Position numbers and translations under genes: made by a program. 9,951 bases of DNA from Thermoguttaceae bacterium. Its GTDB lineage: Bacteria; Planctomycetota; Planctomycetia; Pirellulales; Thermoguttaceae. The DNA lies in the NCBI GenBank assembly GCA_024653385.1, contig JANLFZ010000057.1, forward strand, positions 5,549-15,499. The letters are read 5' to 3'. The notes below the pieces were generated by a model. It worked only from the letters and a program-made list of their open reading frames with translations, was not told the origin of the DNA and made no database searches. Below are positions 6,854 to 9,951 of this stretch, piece after piece; position 1 is the first letter of the stretch; each line of letters begins with the position of its first letter.

Positions 6854-6883
6854 ATCTTACCACGCGGGCACGCCGCTTGTCAC
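6854..6883 (-). promoter_or_regulatory. Possible sigma-70-type promoter for the Tyr-rich BON gene
   Basis: On the minus strand GTGACA (6883-6878, five of six bases of TTGACA) is followed after 18 bases by TAAGAT (6859-6854, four of six bases of TATAAT). This stretch is less GC-rich than its surroundings. Transcripts would have a leader of roughly 135 bases. Promoter consensus in planctomycetes is poorly defined, so this is a candidate only. Confidence 0.35.
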
Positions 6884-6935
6884 TATTCGCAAACTCAATT
6901 CGTCGCCGGCCCTGCCTGTGTACGGGTAACCGTTC

Positions 6936-7016
6936 ACGTGCCTGTCCCCTTCACGGCCGAGGGGGGAACAGCCCCATTTTCGCGCTCCTTCGCCGCGAAA
7001 CCTGGGACAGCCCCCG
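6936..7016. repeat. Palindromic intergenic repeat element (REP-like)
   Basis: A nested imperfect palindrome: GGGGG 6961-6965 pairs with CCCCC 7011-7015, CCCA 6973-6976 with TGGG 7003-7006, and TTTCGCG 6978-6984 with CGCGAAA 6994-7000, around a 9-base loop. Related short motifs recur in the same direction: GGGAACAGCCCC on the left, GGGACAGCCCCC on the right, and GTGCCTGTCCCC at 6938-6949. I associate GGGGACAGGCAC / GGGACAGTCCC-type motifs with dispersed intergenic repeats in planctomycete genomes, but copy number cannot be seen here. On the minus strand it lies about 37 bases after the stop of the gene at 7053-7823 and could help end that transcript. Confidence 0.55.
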
Positions 7017-7052
7017 AGCGGTCACGCGCCCGGTGCGGCCTGTGGATCCCAT

Positions 7053-7823
7053 CTACTGGTGGTTCGACCCGCCAACGACCAACTGGTTGACCACTTGCGA
7101 CACGCCCGGCTCCAGGCCGACGAACTTCTCGGCCAGGTGCCGCTGCGAGTCGTTCGCTACACGGCCTCGCAGGACCGCAACCGGCCCACGCAGATTGACC
7201 GTGACGGCCGACTCGGGGCTACGTAGCGCTTTTCGCAATCGGGCCGTCAGGCTGGTGTCGAGCCACTCAGCCCGCGATGCCGCCGCATCTTCATCTCGGT
7301 TCGGTGCGTCGACACTCGCGGCTACTGGCGACACCCGCGATGGGCCTTTGGAACGACCCAACGCCGAAGGAGCCGAAGTTCCTTCCGCGACACGTGGCGG
7401 GCCGGAAGTCTCGCTTGGTGGCGGTGATACGGCTGGGGAGGGAACTCCCTCCGATGCGACCGAGTCGTGCGGCACCGGGTCACTTGGCGAGGTGAACCTG
7501 CGTGCTCTGCCCTCTACCTGGGAAGCGTTTTGCCCTTCTTGAGAGCGGTATGTGCCCTGCATTTGGCGGGTGTACTGTCCCACTGCTTCAAGCATATTAC
7601 GCCCCCGATACACCCCCGTCGGCGCGGGACTGGTGGCCCGATCCCGGAGACCCTGCAAGCCGGAACCGAACGCCCAGGTACGACTTCGTGGGGATAAAAC
7701 TCCACCCACAGTGCGCTCTCCAAAGATGCCTTGCCGAGAAATGCCGGTCGACCTTGACTGCGCCCGCGTATCGGTGGCTATCCCGACAGCAACGATTACC
7801 ACCAGGGCGACAAGCGTTTTCAT
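7053..7823 (-). CDS. Exported BON-domain protein, second paralogue
   Basis: The chosen start is ATG at 7823-7821, giving 256 residues, because AAGGGA lies 5 bases upstream and the protein then opens with a clean signal peptide, MKTLVALVVIVAVGIATDT, cleaved near TRA before Gln22. An upstream in-frame ATG at 7958 would add 45 residues without export features and is rejected. After the signal come the segment GIFGERTVGG (30-39), a helix-like region around 75-100 and a Pro/Ser-rich linker (about 105-180). The BON domain covers about 185-249: a VTVNLRGPVAVLRGRVAN hairpin, then LAEKFVGLEPGVSQVVNQLVV. The end of that domain resembles LARLEPGVFQVQNELSV in the gene downstream, so the two are probably diverged paralogues. 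A possible promoter, TTGGGC at 7902-7897 and TACGAT at 7877-7872, has a long 19-base spacer and is weak. A periplasmic or outer-envelope location is inferred from the signal peptide. Its partner is unknown. Confidence 0.85.
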   Translation of the reverse strand: MKTLVALVVIVAVGIATDTRAQSRSTGISRQGIFGERTVGGVLSPRSRTWAFGSGLQGLRDRATSPAPTGVYRGRNMLEAVGQYTRQMQGTYRSQEGQNASQVEGRARRFTSPSDPVPHDSVASEGVPSPAVSPPPSETSGPPRVAEGTSAPSALGRSKGPSRVSPVAASVDAPNRDEDAAASRAEWLDTSLTARLRKALRSPESAVTVNLRGPVAVLRGRVANDSQRHLAEKFVGLEPGVSQVVNQLVVGGSNHQ

Positions 7824-7983
7824 GTTCGTCCCTTTTTCGAGAAGAGCATGGGCTAGCGGTCCCTTTGTGGTATCGTATTCCGCAAGCCAAGGGTGTGCCC
7901 AATGCCTTCGGCACCCGAGGACCGGTTTATCTGGCAGGGTCGCTGTCCCGTCTTTCACAACTCCTTCGCGTCGCGACCCGCAG

Positions 7984-8007
7984 CCATAAATCGCATGCGC
8001 CTTATGG
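7984..8007. repeat. 24-bp imperfect dyad across the glycosidase stop codon
   Basis: CCATAA (7984-7989) mirrors TTATGG (8002-8007) around a central perfect CGCATGCG (7992-7999), so 10 of 12 base pairs match. It contains the TAA stop of the minus-strand gene. It could be an operator, a processing hairpin or chance. No T-run makes it an intrinsic terminator. Confidence 0.3.
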
Positions 8008-9951
8008 TAATTCGCCGTCCGCCGCGGCAGGCGATTCCACCGACAATCCGTCGTCCTTGACGACGATCATCCGGCCCAGCGGCGCGCGAGCTGTTTGACC
8101 GGCGGTGGTCACCTGGAACTCGCCGTCGCGGACCACGATATCCAGCGTCTTTCCGCGGAGTCGCAGTCCGCGAAGGGCACTGTGCCGCGCGAGGGTTCCC
8201 GGATGCGGCCGCACACGGATGGTGCCATCGAACCGCGGCTCGACGCCGAACGTGCCGAACACCAGGCATTGTGCGCCGGTCACGCCGTCGATCGTGCATT
8301 GAAGCGGCGTGTCCTTGCGGTAGTCGATCGCGTTGGCCACCAGCGAGTCGCCCCAATACGGCATGCGATCTCCCCACCACAAGATGCGGCGGAGCAAGTC
8401 TTCGGCGGCTTCCGGGTGTCCCGCCTTGTACAGACGCTCGGCGATCTGTGGAGGGAAGCAGGTGCAACTGCCGCCTCCTCCGTTGTCGATGTCCACCTGG
8501 TCGTACGCGGGATCGGTCTTGGCCAGACTGTGCAGTCCGAACTCGGAGAGAAACTCGCGGTCGTTCAAGTGGCCAAGCAAGCCGGCCTCCTCCTCGGCAT
8601 CGAGCACGCCGCTGCCGAAAAGCTTGAACATCTGGATGGTGTAGCGCGTATGTCTTGCTCCCTGGCCGTCGAAGAAGTCGAACCAGCGGGTCTGGGAGTT
8701 CCACATGCGGTGCTTGACGAGCGCCCTGAGTGCCGCGGCCCTCTCGCGCAGGACCGGCATCGGCCGGCCGGCCAGCTCAGCCAACCGGGCCGCCATCAGG
8801 TAGTTGGCGTACCGGCGCCCGTTCAGGTCGGGCATCGTGTGGTGGTAGGGATACCCGCGACGAAGTTCCAGGTGGCTGTTCGACGGCCCATAGTCGATCA
8901 GCGCGACGGGCTTGGAAGGATCGTCTCCGAAAAGTGCGTTGGCCAACACGTGGTCGAGCACCGTCTTGCCGCCGACTTTCTCGGCCAGAAACGACACGTC
9001 GCCCGTGGTCTTCACGTAGTAGTACGCCAGCCCGATGATCTTCTCCTGGTTGACCATGTACCAGGGGCCGAACGCCTGGCCGGTCACGGGATTGAACGCG
9101 AAGTGTCGCGTGATGTCCAACCGGAGGAACTGCTTGACGTGTTCGCGCACGGCGGCCGGATCGTACAGGGGCAGGATTTCCCAGGTTTCGCCGAAGTTCC
9201 ACAAGTAGTTGCACACGCACCCACCCCGAACGCTGCCCGTGCTGTAATACGGGCGGAGCACGAACTCGGGCACGTCCCAGCGGTTGGTCAGAAGGTGGAC
9301 CAGCGAGCGGTGGTAGAAGCGCACCAGCGCCGGGTGGTCGGCCTCGAGCCGCGGCAATTTCGCGAAGAGGTCTTGCACTCGGGCCGCGTCATGGCGTTGT
9401 GCGTCGCGCGCTGCTGCCGGCGGGTCGAGGCAGATCGCCCGGCAATCGGCGGCTGCCACGGCCTTGTCGCCGATGGCCAGCGCGAGGTGCCAATCGGCGC
9501 GGCGATTGGGTTCCAGACGCAGCGACGCGGTTCCGCCGGGGCTTGCCGGATCCCACCGCACCGGGACCCCAGCGGCTTGGAGGACGATGGCCGAGGCCCC
9601 TTGGCGCAGGACAAGCTGCCCGTCTTCCTCCGAGATCTGAACCGCCGTGCTGCTCTTGGGCGCGGCGAACTCCCAAGTGTCGGTGCGATCGAGGGTGGCG
9701 CGGAGGCGGACCTTGAGAGGAATGTCACGGATCTCGTTGGTCGGATTGGTGAACTCGACGGTCGCAAGCGCCGCGCGCCGGCCCGGGATCAGATACAACG
9801 TCGATCGGATGCCCAGGCCCCGAACCGACGATTGCCGCTCGAAAAAGAACGGCCGCCACACCGAGCGTTCCGTGGGCACGGGCTCGCCATGAACCCGAAC
9901 GTCGAAGCCGAAGTCGGAACTGACGTAGGGCGGCGCCCAAAGGCCCTCGAT
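8002..9951 (-). CDS. Six-hairpin glycoside-hydrolase-like protein (5' end cut by window)
   Basis: The frame is open to the right edge, giving 649 visible residues and a TAA stop at 8004-8002. The GTG at 9879 is not a convincing start: residues upstream (GLWAPPYVSSDFGFDVRVHG) continue the same fold. Residues 1-170 look like a beta-sandwich domain (STLYLIPGRRAALATVEFTN and similar strands). From about 205 to 565 there are paired helices as in (alpha/alpha)6 barrels of GH63/GH37/GH65-like enzymes, with CNYLWNFGETWE (247-258), LIDYGPSNSHLE (352-363), VDIDNGGGGSCTCFPPQ (486-502) and WWGDRMPYWGDSL (525-537). A short beta C-terminus follows IDGVTGAQ (553-560). Acid residues in these motifs could be catalytic, but I cannot assign them or the substrate. 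In GH63/GH37 proteins the comparable first motif usually has WD, and here it is WN, so activity may differ. No export signal can be judged because the start is missing. It lies 178 bp upstream of the BON gene. Confidence 0.72.
   Translation of the reverse strand: MEGLWAPPYVSSDFGFDVRVHGEPVPTERSVWRPFFFERQSSVRGLGIRSTLYLIPGRRAALATVEFTNPTNEIRDIPLKVRLRATLDRTDTWEFAAPKSSTAVQISEEDGQLVLRQGASAIVLQAAGVPVRWDPASPGGTASLRLEPNRRADWHLALAIGDKAVAAADCRAICLDPPAAARDAQRHDAARVQDLFAKLPRLEADHPALVRFYHRSLVHLLTNRWDVPEFVLRPYYSTGSVRGGCVCNYLWNFGETWEILPLYDPAAVREHVKQFLRLDITRHFAFNPVTGQAFGPWYMVNQEKIIGLAYYYVKTTGDVSFLAEKVGGKTVLDHVLANALFGDDPSKPVALIDYGPSNSHLELRRGYPYHHTMPDLNGRRYANYLMAARLAELAGRPMPVLRERAAALRALVKHRMWNSQTRWFDFFDGQGARHTRYTIQMFKLFGSGVLDAEEEAGLLGHLNDREFLSEFGLHSLAKTDPAYDQVDIDNGGGGSCTCFPPQIAERLYKAGHPEAAEDLLRRILWWGDRMPYWGDSLVANAIDYRKDTPLQCTIDGVTGAQCLVFGTFGVEPRFDGTIRVRPHPGTLARHSALRGLRLRGKTLDIVVRDGEFQVTTAGQTARAPLGRMIVVKDDGLSVESPAAADGELP

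Noticed and set aside
5493..6929. 478-codon plus-strand frame rich in RTVGRAV-like repeats
   Set aside because: It is the antisense of the SSYG repeat and BON coding sequence. The Arg/Val periodicity only reflects the repeat on the other strand.
7824..7958. N-terminal extension of the second BON protein to an upstream ATG at 7958
   Set aside because: The added 45 residues would bury a good signal peptide and bypass a good ribosome site at 7829-7834.
7502..8098. Plus-strand frame of 198 codons opposite the second BON gene and the glycosidase end
   Set aside because: Antisense to a supported gene with a clear signal peptide and ribosome site. The product has no recognisable features.
9877..9951. 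GTG at 9879 as the start of the glycosidase-like gene
   Set aside because: The frame stays open to the window edge and the upstream residues look like part of the same beta-domain. No ribosome site stands before the GTG.

Overview
The window is GC-rich DNA with dense genes. It most likely comes from a planctomycete (Planctomycetota, Pirellulales-like, perhaps an environmental genome). This is inferred from the combination of genes: a very long secretin with many stacked N-domains, a lipoprotein paired with it, and short exported BON-domain proteins with Pro/Ser/Gly-rich spacers. It also fits a palindromic intergenic repeat of the kind I associate with that phylum. No rRNA, tRNA, CRISPR array, transposase or integrase is visible.

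Layout, left to right. (1) 1-560, plus strand: the C-terminal end of a CobB/CbiA-like protein (cobyrinate a,c-diamide synthase family). Its amidotransferase domain lacks the expected nucleophilic Cys. (2) 561-826: a leader region without a gene, with a small hairpin just before the next gene. (3) 827-4699, plus: a 1290-residue secretin, the outer-membrane channel of a type II/IV-pilus-like system. (4) 4745-5866, plus: a probable lipoprotein 45 bp downstream, probably in the same operon. (5) 5526-6710, minus: an exported BON-domain protein with a long Tyr/Ser/Gly repeat, whose 3' end overlaps the lipoprotein gene tail to tail by 341 bp. (6) 6711-7052: an intergenic region holding the RBS, a leader hairpin and a possible promoter for (5), plus a palindromic repeat element. 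(7) 7053-7823, minus: a second exported BON-domain protein. (8) 8002-9951, minus: a large glycoside-hydrolase-like protein whose start lies beyond the right edge.

Functionally, the centre is a cell-envelope neighbourhood. The secretin and its lipoprotein look like a co-expressed pair, and the two BON proteins are predicted to be exported. No secretion ATPase, inner-membrane platform or pilin gene is present, so the secretin's cargo cannot be read from this window. The flanking cobalamin-type and glycosidase genes show no obvious link to it.

The most notable observation is the convergent overlap. In the lipoprotein frame, GC at third codon positions falls from 46/53 to 29/61 at about base 5681. 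That is where the BON domain begins on the other strand and where the right copy of a 16-bp direct repeat ends. This suggests that one or both reading frames were extended into the neighbouring gene.
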